NCBI RefSeq assembly: GCF_011799805.1
Contig: NZ_WXUB01000004.1
Coordinates: forward strand, 310,001-374,000
Direction: 5' to 3'
DNA from: Maribellus sediminis
GTDB taxonomy: Bacteria; Bacteroidota; Bacteroidia; Bacteroidales; Prolixibacteraceae
Length of the DNA: 64,000 nucleotides
Positions 9,133-17,668 of this stretch are shown piece by piece. The position numbers and the translations under genes were made by a program. The notes under the pieces were generated by a model. That model was given only the letters and a program-made list of their open reading frames with translations, had not been told where the DNA came from and ran no database searches. The first letter of the stretch is position 1. Each line of letters opens with the position of its first letter.

Positions 9133-11886
9133 ATGGAGTTAGTAAAGACAAGACAAAAATTAGAATTATTGAATATCAATTTGAATTTCAGTTCCGTGCG
9201 ATTTAAATTCAATTTTATTTTCATGTTGGTGGCATTACTTGGTTTAAGCTTTTCTGCCTATGCATCCGAAAAGGAAACAATTGATCGCCTGGTAAATGAA
9301 AATAGGGTGCTTGCATCGGCCCATGAATTACACATCAGCGCAACCGATTCAGCGCTGATAAACAGTACGGTTAGCCTTGATCACGAAGATGCCTGGTTGT
9401 TCTTCGATAATATAAGACCCTCAGAAGTGATTGCAGCATACCAATCAGGCATTTTGATAAATGGTGAAATACTTAGTATAGGTGTGAATGGCCGTATGGC
9501 TATTTATGAGCATGGAACAGTAATTATACCTCATGGAAGTGATTATAAACCGCTTACTGTGTATAAAGGAAAAGATTATCAGGGCGATCAGAATACCTAT
9601 GCTCCAAATGTTTACAATAACAGTTTGGGTGAATTTGATAATGCCATTCAATCGTTTAAGTTGAAACGTGGTTACATGGTAACTTTTGCCACCAGTTCGG
9701 AAGGAACCGGTTATAGCAGGGTATTTATTGCCAACGATGCAGATTTGGAAGTTAACCTGCCGGATTTACTTAGCGGAAAAGTTTCATTTATCCGTGTATT
9801 TAAATACGAGTGGGTAACCAAAAAAGGATGGGCAGGATGGAACGAAGCAGAATGGGAAATCACCCAAAGCACCTGGCGATACGATTGGAACGCCGGGGGA
9901 GTAACAACAAATAATACGGAATATGTTCCTATCAAACAGAATCTGGGATGGCCTGGTTGGGATGTAATAAATTCCAAGAATAATGTTTCGCATCTGCTGG
10001 GTTACAACGAACCCGACCATACAGAGCAATCGGATGTTACAGTTGCTGAAGCCATAGCTGCCTGGCCTGAATATATGAAATCAGGATTAAGGCTTGGAGC
10101 CCCTGCAACAACCGATTTTAACTGGGTTATTGATTTTGTGAAAAGATGTGATGAATTGAATTACAGGGTCGATTTTGTGGCTGTTCATGCGTACTGGGGC
10201 AATAATCCATCCAGTTATTATAGTTCGCTTAACTGGGTACACCAGGCAACAGGAAGACCTATCTGGATAACAGAATGGAATTATGGGGCAAACTGGACCA
10301 ACGAATGGTGGCCTGATGATACACCGGCTTTAACACCAGCCAATGAAAATTATGCTTACGATAAAATTAAAGCTATTGTCGATTTCTTTGATGAAACGCC
10401 ATGGATAGAACGTTATTCAATCTATAACTGGGTTGAGGACAGAAGAGCAGTTGTTCTAAACGGAGAACTTACAAAAGCCGGAGAATACTATGCCGCCAAT
10501 AAGTCGACGGAAGCTTTCAACAGAAACTTTGAAGTTATTCCTCACTGGAATTTCCAAGCCCCTGAACTTTCAATGCGGTATTTTTCATTAAGAAATTCAA
10601 TTCGTGTGAGTTGGACTGATCCTAACGGAGAACTTTCCAAACAGTATGTTCTGCAGAGGAAAATAGATGACGGCAATTTCGAAACCATTTACACCACGGA
10701 GGATTATTCAGAGGATTTTTATCTTGATCCGCTCGATCCGGAAGTATACGGAAACATTTCCTACCGTTTAATGCTGCAAACGGCACAGGGTAATTTCCTG
10801 ACTTCCAATGTTGTTTCCTACTATCAAACAGCAGGCGAAAATGAAGTTCAGGTTGGAAATTTCAAGGTGAATAGCCTGTATATAAATTCGGCGTATTTTT
10901 CCAATAGATTTTCAACTCCACCAGTTACGGTTTTAGGAATACCAAGTGCAAATAATTCGTTTCCGATGTCGCAACGAATCAATAGCATGTCCAATACGGC
11001 ATTTGATTTCGTTTTTTATCCATGGACGTATCTTAGCAGTCCTCAGGTTAAAAAATCGGAGTTATTAGCTTCTTTGTCGTTAGCCGCCGGGACATACGAA
11101 TTCCAGGGATTGCAGGCTGAGGTTCAAAAGGTAACAGGTGTCACACGTGAATGGACTACTGTTGCTTTTAACAAAGCATTTGAACAGGCTCCTGTGGTTT
11201 TTTGTACAATCGGTACAAGAACAAATTTTTATCCACTTACAGTTGCGGTAAGAAATGTTACAGCAAACGGATTCGAAATGAGTTTGAAAAGCGAAGAGGC
11301 GATTACCGCAACATTAAGTGCTGAAACGGTCAACTTCTTTGCTATTGATCCAGGAAAAGGGGTAATAGATGGTAAACGCATTACGGTAGGAAGAAACGCC
11401 GGGGGCAATGGTATTTCTTCGATACCTCTTGAAATAGCGTATGATTCTACTTATACAGAGCCAGCCATATTTGCAGGCTTATTATCGGCTGAAGATAACT
11501 TTGCTTCCACCTTGCGATATTCCTATACGGGAGATACAAGTTTTGAAATAATAAAGCAACGTGAATTGTCGGGAGGAGAATCAGAAATGCGAACCGATGA
11601 ATTCGGATGGATGGTTATGGACTTGGCTGCTGATCAGCCAGATGTAGGGACGTCAGTTCCGGAAATAAGTTCTCAAAATCCGGTAATATTTTATCCTAAT
11701 CCGGCAAAACAGACGGTGTATTTCAATTTCGTAGAACCAATGCAGGTAGAAATCCTGGATATGACCGGAAGCACATTGATAAAATCGCTTGTTTCAAATT
11801 CATTAGACATAAGTTCGCTTTCTGCAGGTATTTATGTTATAAAAGTACCCGGAAGCCTGCCGGCTAAGTTGATTGTGAATCAATAA
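9133..11886 (+). CDS. GH128-like glycoside hydrolase with T9SS sorting domain
   Basis: A 917-residue exported enzyme. The hydrophobic export signal is at about 26-45, behind an unusually long N-region; a later start is possible, but no internal ATG precedes the core more convincingly. Residues about 125-205 resemble a beta/gamma-crystallin-type fold (GYMVTFATSSEG, LLSGKVSFIRV). Residues about 205-460 match the Glyco_hydro_cc family (GH128, known for beta-1,3-glucanases), with acid/base Glu293 in GYNEPDH and nucleophile Glu381 in IWITEWNYG. A fibronectin-like domain follows (480-570), then a beta-rich region without a clear family (570-830) and a T9SS sorting domain (from about 840, IFYPNPAKQ). 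It is probably a surface or secreted endo-beta-1,3-glucanase; the substrate is inferred from the family only. Confidence 0.8.
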   Translation: MELVKTRQKLELLNINLNFSSVRFKFNFIFMLVALLGLSFSAYASEKETIDRLVNENRVLASAHELHISATDSALINSTVSLDHEDAWLFFDNIRPSEVIAAYQSGILINGEILSIGVNGRMAIYEHGTVIIPHGSDYKPLTVYKGKDYQGDQNTYAPNVYNNSLGEFDNAIQSFKLKRGYMVTFATSSEGTGYSRVFIANDADLEVNLPDLLSGKVSFIRVFKYEWVTKKGWAGWNEAEWEITQSTWRYDWNAGGVTTNNTEYVPIKQNLGWPGWDVINSKNNVSHLLGYNEPDHTEQSDVTVAEAIAAWPEYMKSGLRLGAPATTDFNWVIDFVKRCDELNYRVDFVAVHAYWGNNPSSYYSSLNWVHQATGRPIWITEWNYGANWTNEWWPDDTPALTPANENYAYDKIKAIVDFFDETPWIERYSIYNWVEDRRAVVLNGELTKAGEYYAANKSTEAFNRNFEVIPHWNFQAPELSMRYFSLRNSIRVSWTDPNGELSKQYVLQRKIDDGNFETIYTTEDYSEDFYLDPLDPEVYGNISYRLMLQTAQGNFLTSNVVSYYQTAGENEVQVGNFKVNSLYINSAYFSNRFSTPPVTVLGIPSANNSFPMSQRINSMSNTAFDFVFYPWTYLSSPQVKKSELLASLSLAAGTYEFQGLQAEVQKVTGVTREWTTVAFNKAFEQAPVVFCTIGTRTNFYPLTVAVRNVTANGFEMSLKSEEAITATLSAETVNFFAIDPGKGVIDGKRITVGRNAGGNGISSIPLEIAYDSTYTEPAIFAGLLSAEDNFASTLRYSYTGDTSFEIIKQRELSGGESEMRTDEFGWMVMDLAADQPDVGTSVPEISSQNPVIFYPNPAKQTVYFNFVEPMQVEILDMTGSTLIKSLVSNSLDISSLSAGIYVIKVPGSLPAKLIVNQ

Positions 11887-12269
11887 TTAGCTACAAAAAA
11901 GAATATTTTCTTTCGTTTAAAGTAGCACTTGCACGATCGGATTAGCAGTAAACGAACGGATCAAATTTGGATTGAAAATGATAATAGTTGCTAAAATATT
12001 ACACGATAAAACAACCTTGGCTGATGCACTGTCCTTTCAAGGTCTTTTAATGGATTATACCACTTCACTAGCTGCAAGCAGAAGCTATTTCAACATAAGC
12101 GATTACTAAGTGGTTGATAATGTTGATGTCTTAAAACAAATCATAAACGCTTGAAATCCGGTGACGAATTAGTAACTGTTATTTGTCGAAAATGTGATCA
12201 TTGAGGAAATATTATAGAGCTAACTTTCCATTCTAATTTTACCTATAGATCAAATTAAATTTATACATT
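11887..12269. other. Intergenic region with a marginal 43-codon frame
   Basis: A 383-base gap. It contains a 43-codon + strand frame (11978-12109, starting MIIVAKILHD) with no domain, signal peptide or visible ribosome binding site, so I do not call it a gene. A weak promoter-like pair, TTG at 12201 and TAACTTTC at 12221, lies 40-70 bases before the next gene, but its last base deviates from the TAnnTTTG consensus. Confidence 0.4.
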
Positions 12270-15200
12270 ATGAGGAAAAATTTACTTCTTGGACTTTTGA
12301 CCTTGTTCACGTTTGCCGGGCTTCTCTGCTCGTCCGTGGCACATGGTCAGGCAACTCTTAAACACTCTTATACCTTTGAGGAAGGGACATATGAGGGGAC
12401 TACCATTTTTGACCAGACGGGAACCTTGAACGGAACCATGGTTGGTGATGCAATTTCCATTGACAGTGGAAAATGTGTTGTTTCCGGTGCCACCACAAAT
12501 ACCGACGGATATGTTGTTTTCGACGGTGTTGAACTGGCGCTGGCTTCGTATAACGCTGTTACCCTGGAGGCATATCTGGAAACAGGTGAAGTGCTGAACT
12601 CAACCTACACCATGCTTGCTTATTTTGGTAGCACATCCCAGGGAACAAATTGTTTCTGGATACAGCCTACAAGATCTGCAACAGAAACCCGGATTGAAGC
12701 AAATAACGGAAGCAGCACGATTAACGCAATTTTAGGTGGATACGAAGTGGATGACGGATTAAAACACCACCTTGTTGCAGTATTGAATGCTGACGCAATC
12801 ATCTATTATTTGGATGGAGTTGTAATTGCCCAAACACCAACCGACGGAGCAGATTATGTTAGTACAATCGGTACTGATATCGCTCAACTTTTTAAAGGTC
12901 CGGATGGATGGCCAGATCCGAACTACAATTGCTGGCTGGAAGAATTCAATATTTACGACGGTACGCTCGACGCATTTACCATTGGTCAGCGCGCCGGAGT
13001 GTATTTAGGCCTTGATCTTTACAATGCAACACTTGATACAATTACAGTTACTCCTGGTGCTTTGGAACCGGCTTTTACTGCTGATAATGACTTTTATGAA
13101 GTAGAAGTACCTTATGGAACAACATCGATAACCATTGGTGCAAAACCAGCTATTGGTGGTGCAACAACAACGATATACAATGGTTTGGGTGAGGAACTGG
13201 AAAATGGAGTTTTGACATTTGACAAAGAAGAAGGAGATTTTGCTGAAATTGTTGTAACAGCTCTTGATGGTGTTACAGAACAATCTTATTATATTGATGT
13301 TTTCCCTGAACCGGGTGAAGCATCAGCAACCTTAGCTAGTATTGATCTATCGGCAGGTGCATTTACTACCAGTTTCGATATGTATGATACAGCTTACGTT
13401 GCCATTGTACCAAACGGAACCGTTTCAGTGGATGTTACAGGTGTGGCGAACTGGAATAATGCAACAGTTGTTGGGAATGGAACAGTTACTTTAGTTGATG
13501 GAATGGGGTCGGCTACGATTACTGTTACCTCTGAAGATGCTACAAACACATCGGTATATACTGTTGAAGTATACACCTCCGTTTTTGTTACCGGAACCGA
13601 CTTTTACCTGGTGCATGAAGCAAATGGTTTTGTAGCAGCTGAAAGCGGCGCTACTTTTAACCAGGTTGTTCTGGAAGAAGCTGTTCTTGACTCAACTACA
13701 CAGATTTGGCAATTTGTGGAGAGCGGAGAAGAGGGACAGTATTATATTCAGAATAAGGATGGCCACTATATGTGTCTTTCCCGTACCGGAGCTGCTTATG
13801 ATCTGGAAGTTTATCCTGATCTTCCTTCGAATGAACTCGACAGTGCCCGTTTTATACTGAATGAATTTGCTCCAGGCAGGTTTAAGATCATTTCGGTAGC
13901 TCGACAGAATATTCCTTCAACCAATAATATGTTGAGTCCGAACAATCCTCAGCTTGGTTCACCTCTTTTCTCTGATAAAGGGCCTGGATCAGTAATGGAT
14001 GCCGCAGGATACACCGTATGGAACCTTAAGTTTCCTGAAGATGTTGCGAGTTCGTATGAGACTCACCTGTCAAGCCTTACAATGACCGGTGCAACGTTTA
14101 CTCCTGTTTTCGATCCTGCTTACACTACGTATTATGCTTCAATTCCTGCAGGAGTGACTTCTGTTGAAGTTGCCGCCACAGCTAAGGATCCTTCATCTAC
14201 GGTATCAGGTACAGGAACCATTAGTGTTTCTGATGGAAAAGGAACAATAACTGTTACAGTTGCGGCATCTGATCCTCAGTATACACGTGAATATATGATT
14301 CATTATGTGGAGCCAGGTATAAGACATCAATTTACTTTTGAAGAAGGTACTTACGATGCAACCACTGTTTATGATCAGGTAGGTTCGGTTAATGGTACCC
14401 TTGGTGGTAAAAAGATTTCCATCGCAGATGGAAAAGCGACGGTAGCCGGAGCTGGTGCTAACAACGATGGATGGATCTCAATGGATGGAGCAGCCCTTGC
14501 ACTTAATACCTATTCCAATATTACAATTGAGGTGATGTTGCAAGCAGGGGATATGGAAAACACAAGCTTCACGATGTTAACTTATTTCGGAACGTCGTCA
14601 CCTGGAAGCGGATGTTTGTGGATACAACCATCACGGTCAGGAAATGAGTCAAGGATAGAAACAAATAACGGAAGCAGTACAATTACAGCAGCTTTGCCAG
14701 GATATGAAATCGATGACAGCCTGAAGCACCACGTTGCTGCAGTACTCGACCAGTCTTCTCTTAAGTATTATCTTGATGGGGAAGTAGTTTCTGAAGTATC
14801 AACTAACGGAGCAGATTTTATCCGAACTATTGGTACTGATGTCGCCAATATTTTCAGAGGAGTTGACGGTTGGAACGACCCTAACTACAATGGATCTATT
14901 TATGAATATAATATTTGGGAAGGTGGATTAGATGACGCCACTATATTGGAACGTGCGAATGAATTTCTTGGAGGTCTGTCGCGCGACGCCTCTTTGTCGG
15001 CAATAAATGTCGATGCCGGTGAATTGCTTCCTGAATTCGATCCGGAAGTAACGATGTATACAGTTGTTGTACCTTTAGGAACAACTACAGTTAATGTTAC
15101 TGCTGTTCCTAACGATCAGAATGCGACAATAGTAGGTGATGGTGCCATTGATGTTTCATCAGGTGCTGTAAAGGATACAATTGTAGTTACTGCAGAAGAC

Positions 15201-17489
15201 GGCTTCAGAACTAAAACATACATTGTTTCGTTTGAAGCTCCGAGCGAATATACCCTGATGCATTCCTACACTTTCGATGACGGAACTGCTGCTGACGTAG
15301 TGGGAGACGCTGACGGAACTCTTGGAAGCGGAATTATTGCAGATGGTGCGTTTACTTCAGTTTCTGATTCAGATTACGTAGAACTGCCTGCTACTACCAT
15401 CGCGATCAATACTTATACCGAAATTACTTTGGAAGCCTTTATTTTTGCTGATGTTGATAACACCGGATCAAACATGATGGCTTATTTTGGAGGAAATGAG
15501 AACGCGGTTGGCGGAAATGGGTACTTCGTAACACCGGATAGAAATACACAAAGCCGAACTGCAATTTCCTGTGGTAACGTTACAGAACCATGGAATGCTG
15601 AACAAGGTGTTACCGGTAGTCCGGTTAGCGTGGGTGAGATGCATCATGTTGTAAGTGTATTGACAAACTCTGCAATCAAATTCTACCTTGACGGTGTTTT
15701 GGTTGGCGAAGCTGCAGTAAGTGAGCCTAATTCGATTGCAGCGCTTAGCAATGATAATGCCTGGTTGGGCAAGGGTGGTTATACAGCCGACCCGAGCTGG
15801 AACGGTTCTATCGATGAATTTAATATTTACCAGGGTGTAATGGATGCTGGAACCATCGCGCGACGTGCAAGCCAATATTTGGGCGGTTTAACTAAAATGC
15901 ACTCGTATACTTTCGAAGACGGAACAGCTATTGATGTTGTTGGCGATGCTGATGGAACGCTGGTAGGAGCAGGAACAATCGAAAACGGTGTTTATACTGC
16001 CGCTGCCAATGGAGATTACATCGAATTACCGGCTGACAAAATTGCGATAAATACATACACAGCCATTACGCTGGAAGGCTTTATCTTTTCAGATGTTGAT
16101 AACACCGGCGCTACTATGATGGCCTATTTTGGTGGAAATGAGAATGCTGTTGGTGGTAATGGATATTTCTTTACACCCGATCGCTGGACAGAAAGCCGTA
16201 CCGGAATTTCGTGTGGAAACCTTACAGAACCTTGGAACGCAGAAGATGGTGTTACGGGTGACCCAGTAAGTGTTGGAGATAAGCATCATGTTGTTAGTGT
16301 ACTCACGGAGTCTGAAATCGCCTGGTATATCGATGGTGAATTGGTTGGAACAGATTCATTATCTGAGAATAATTCAATTGCCAACTTAAGTAACGCCAAT
16401 GCATGGTTATGCAAAGGAGGATATACTGCTGACCCAACATGGTTGGGTACCATCGATGAATTTAATATCTGGCAGGGTGCAATGGACAAAGCTACTATTG
16501 CAGAACGTGCACGGGAGTATTTATCTTCATCCGATGCTAATCTATCATCTTTAAGTTCAAATGTTGGTACTGTATTACCTGATGCCACAAGTGGAAGCAA
16601 CCATTTTGCAGTGGTGGTTCCCGAAGGTACAACCGCAGTAACTTTAACAGCCACTCCTACTACTTCCGGAGCAACTGTGTCGGGTGATGGCGCGGTTGAT
16701 TTAACAGAAGGAGAAACAACAGTAGTGATTCAGGTTACTTCAGCAGACGGTACAGTTACAAAAGACTTTACAGTTGATATCGTAATTGAAGATGGCTCAT
16801 GTTCAGCTGAATTGGATGCAAATAATCTTGTAGCTGATCCTGAAATGACAGATATGAGTAAATGGCAGGGATGGGGATCAAAAGCCCTTGTTTACGGCCA
16901 TGAAGCTTATTGTGGTGGTTCATCGATGAAACTTGGAAATGGTGGCGATGGTTGTGATGCAGCTCTGGATATGTCGCCATTCGATTTCCAGCCAAATACT
17001 ACTTACCGTGTACGTGTGATGGTAAAAACTGTTGATGGTTCTATCGGATTCTTAGCTAAAGGAGCAGATCCTGATTTTGGCTTTGCTATCAACACTAACG
17101 GTGAATGGATGCAGATTGACACTACCTTTACAACCGGAGAAAATCCTACCGATGATTTCATAAGTTTCAACAAATGTGATTACGAATCAAATTGTACATA
17201 CTGTTACATTGATAACTACGAAGTATTTGTTGACAACGGAACTTCTGTAGGTGATATTGATGAATCCGCAATTAGGGTTTATCCAACCTATTCAACAGGT
17301 GACTTTAAAGTGGAAACCGACGGAAGTCATGGAACAATCACCGTTTACAACCTTACTGGTAAACTGGTACTTCAGAAAGTAATCGAAAGCAGCCTTGAGA
17401 CTGTTACGGTTCGCGACAGAGGTATGTACATTATGAAGGTTGAAAACGAAGATACATACAGAACATTCAAGGTTTTCAAAACAAGATAA
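12270..17489 (+). CDS. Giant LamG / cadherin-like beta-sandwich protein with T9SS domain
   Basis: A 1739-residue exported protein without a recognisable catalytic domain. Order of modules: signal peptide (1-28), LamG 1 (30-243), two cadherin-like beta-sandwiches (251-345, 351-437), a ricin-like segment (438-594), cadherin-like 3 (596-680), LamG 2 (686-905), cadherin-like 4 (909-987), LamG 3 (994-1204), LamG 4 (1209-1417), cadherin-like 5 (1422-1505), a CenC-type carbohydrate-binding region (1510-1657) and a T9SS sorting domain (1666-1739, with VYPTYSTG replacing the usual YPNP motif). LamG 1 and 2 form one related pair and LamG 3 and 4 another. It is likely a long surface or secreted glycan-binding or adhesion protein. 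The next gene encodes a shorter relative with a near-identical sorting domain. Confidence 0.85.
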   Translation: MRKNLLLGLLTLFTFAGLLCSSVAHGQATLKHSYTFEEGTYEGTTIFDQTGTLNGTMVGDAISIDSGKCVVSGATTNTDGYVVFDGVELALASYNAVTLEAYLETGEVLNSTYTMLAYFGSTSQGTNCFWIQPTRSATETRIEANNGSSTINAILGGYEVDDGLKHHLVAVLNADAIIYYLDGVVIAQTPTDGADYVSTIGTDIAQLFKGPDGWPDPNYNCWLEEFNIYDGTLDAFTIGQRAGVYLGLDLYNATLDTITVTPGALEPAFTADNDFYEVEVPYGTTSITIGAKPAIGGATTTIYNGLGEELENGVLTFDKEEGDFAEIVVTALDGVTEQSYYIDVFPEPGEASATLASIDLSAGAFTTSFDMYDTAYVAIVPNGTVSVDVTGVANWNNATVVGNGTVTLVDGMGSATITVTSEDATNTSVYTVEVYTSVFVTGTDFYLVHEANGFVAAESGATFNQVVLEEAVLDSTTQIWQFVESGEEGQYYIQNKDGHYMCLSRTGAAYDLEVYPDLPSNELDSARFILNEFAPGRFKIISVARQNIPSTNNMLSPNNPQLGSPLFSDKGPGSVMDAAGYTVWNLKFPEDVASSYETHLSSLTMTGATFTPVFDPAYTTYYASIPAGVTSVEVAATAKDPSSTVSGTGTISVSDGKGTITVTVAASDPQYTREYMIHYVEPGIRHQFTFEEGTYDATTVYDQVGSVNGTLGGKKISIADGKATVAGAGANNDGWISMDGAALALNTYSNITIEVMLQAGDMENTSFTMLTYFGTSSPGSGCLWIQPSRSGNESRIETNNGSSTITAALPGYEIDDSLKHHVAAVLDQSSLKYYLDGEVVSEVSTNGADFIRTIGTDVANIFRGVDGWNDPNYNGSIYEYNIWEGGLDDATILERANEFLGGLSRDASLSAINVDAGELLPEFDPEVTMYTVVVPLGTTTVNVTAVPNDQNATIVGDGAIDVSSGAVKDTIVVTAEDGFRTKTYIVSFEAPSEYTLMHSYTFDDGTAADVVGDADGTLGSGIIADGAFTSVSDSDYVELPATTIAINTYTEITLEAFIFADVDNTGSNMMAYFGGNENAVGGNGYFVTPDRNTQSRTAISCGNVTEPWNAEQGVTGSPVSVGEMHHVVSVLTNSAIKFYLDGVLVGEAAVSEPNSIAALSNDNAWLGKGGYTADPSWNGSIDEFNIYQGVMDAGTIARRASQYLGGLTKMHSYTFEDGTAIDVVGDADGTLVGAGTIENGVYTAAANGDYIELPADKIAINTYTAITLEGFIFSDVDNTGATMMAYFGGNENAVGGNGYFFTPDRWTESRTGISCGNLTEPWNAEDGVTGDPVSVGDKHHVVSVLTESEIAWYIDGELVGTDSLSENNSIANLSNANAWLCKGGYTADPTWLGTIDEFNIWQGAMDKATIAERAREYLSSSDANLSSLSSNVGTVLPDATSGSNHFAVVVPEGTTAVTLTATPTTSGATVSGDGAVDLTEGETTVVIQVTSADGTVTKDFTVDIVIEDGSCSAELDANNLVADPEMTDMSKWQGWGSKALVYGHEAYCGGSSMKLGNGGDGCDAALDMSPFDFQPNTTYRVRVMVKTVDGSIGFLAKGADPDFGFAINTNGEWMQIDTTFTTGENPTDDFISFNKCDYESNCTYCYIDNYEVFVDNGTSVGDIDESAIRVYPTYSTGDFKVETDGSHGTITVYNLTGKLVLQKVIESSLETVTVRDRGMYIMKVENEDTYRTFKVFKTR
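15256..16520 (+). repeat. Tandem duplication of a LamG module inside the 1739-aa protein
   Basis: Two adjacent units of about 210 codons, at roughly 15256-15885 and 15893-16520, encode LamG domains sharing long identical stretches such as YFGGNENAVGGNGYF and AINTYT. The DNA has diverged at many third positions, so this is an older in-frame duplication. The units join directly without a linker domain. Confidence 0.8.
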
Positions 17490-17539
17490 TATTGTTGAAA
17501 ATTTAGATTGCTCGTAGGTAAGTTCAAGAGGCTTATATT

Positions 17540-17571
17540 AAGGGCTGTCGAATTTAATTTCGACAGCCCTT
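17540..17571 (+). terminator. Hairpin terminator after the giant LamG gene
   Basis: A perfect 13-bp inverted repeat (17540-17552 with 17559-17571, stem half AAGGGCTGTCGAA) closes a 6-base loop about 50 bases after the stop codon. The U-rich tail is short (TATGTTC), so termination may be partial. Confidence 0.7.
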
Positions 17572-17668
17572 TATGTTCAGAAATGGTGAAACAACCAACT
17601 TTGAATTATTAGCGCTGCTTGAATTAAAAATTTGATCTTCCACTAATTTTCAGATTTCAAAAAAGATT

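Noticed and set aside
11978-12109. 43-codon frame MIIVAKILHD...
   Set aside because: Too short and without domain, signal, ribosome binding site or neighbours in the same unit.
12221-12228. TAACTTTC element before the giant LamG gene, also seen before the GH43 gene at 22387
   Set aside because: Deviates from TAnnTTTG in the last base and only one copy has a TTG at a suitable distance; chance is likely in AT-rich DNA.
15256-16520. LamG tandem copies as a phase-variable or mobile repeat
   Set aside because: The copies differ at many positions and no recombinase, flanking repeat or slippage tract is present; an old domain duplication explains them.
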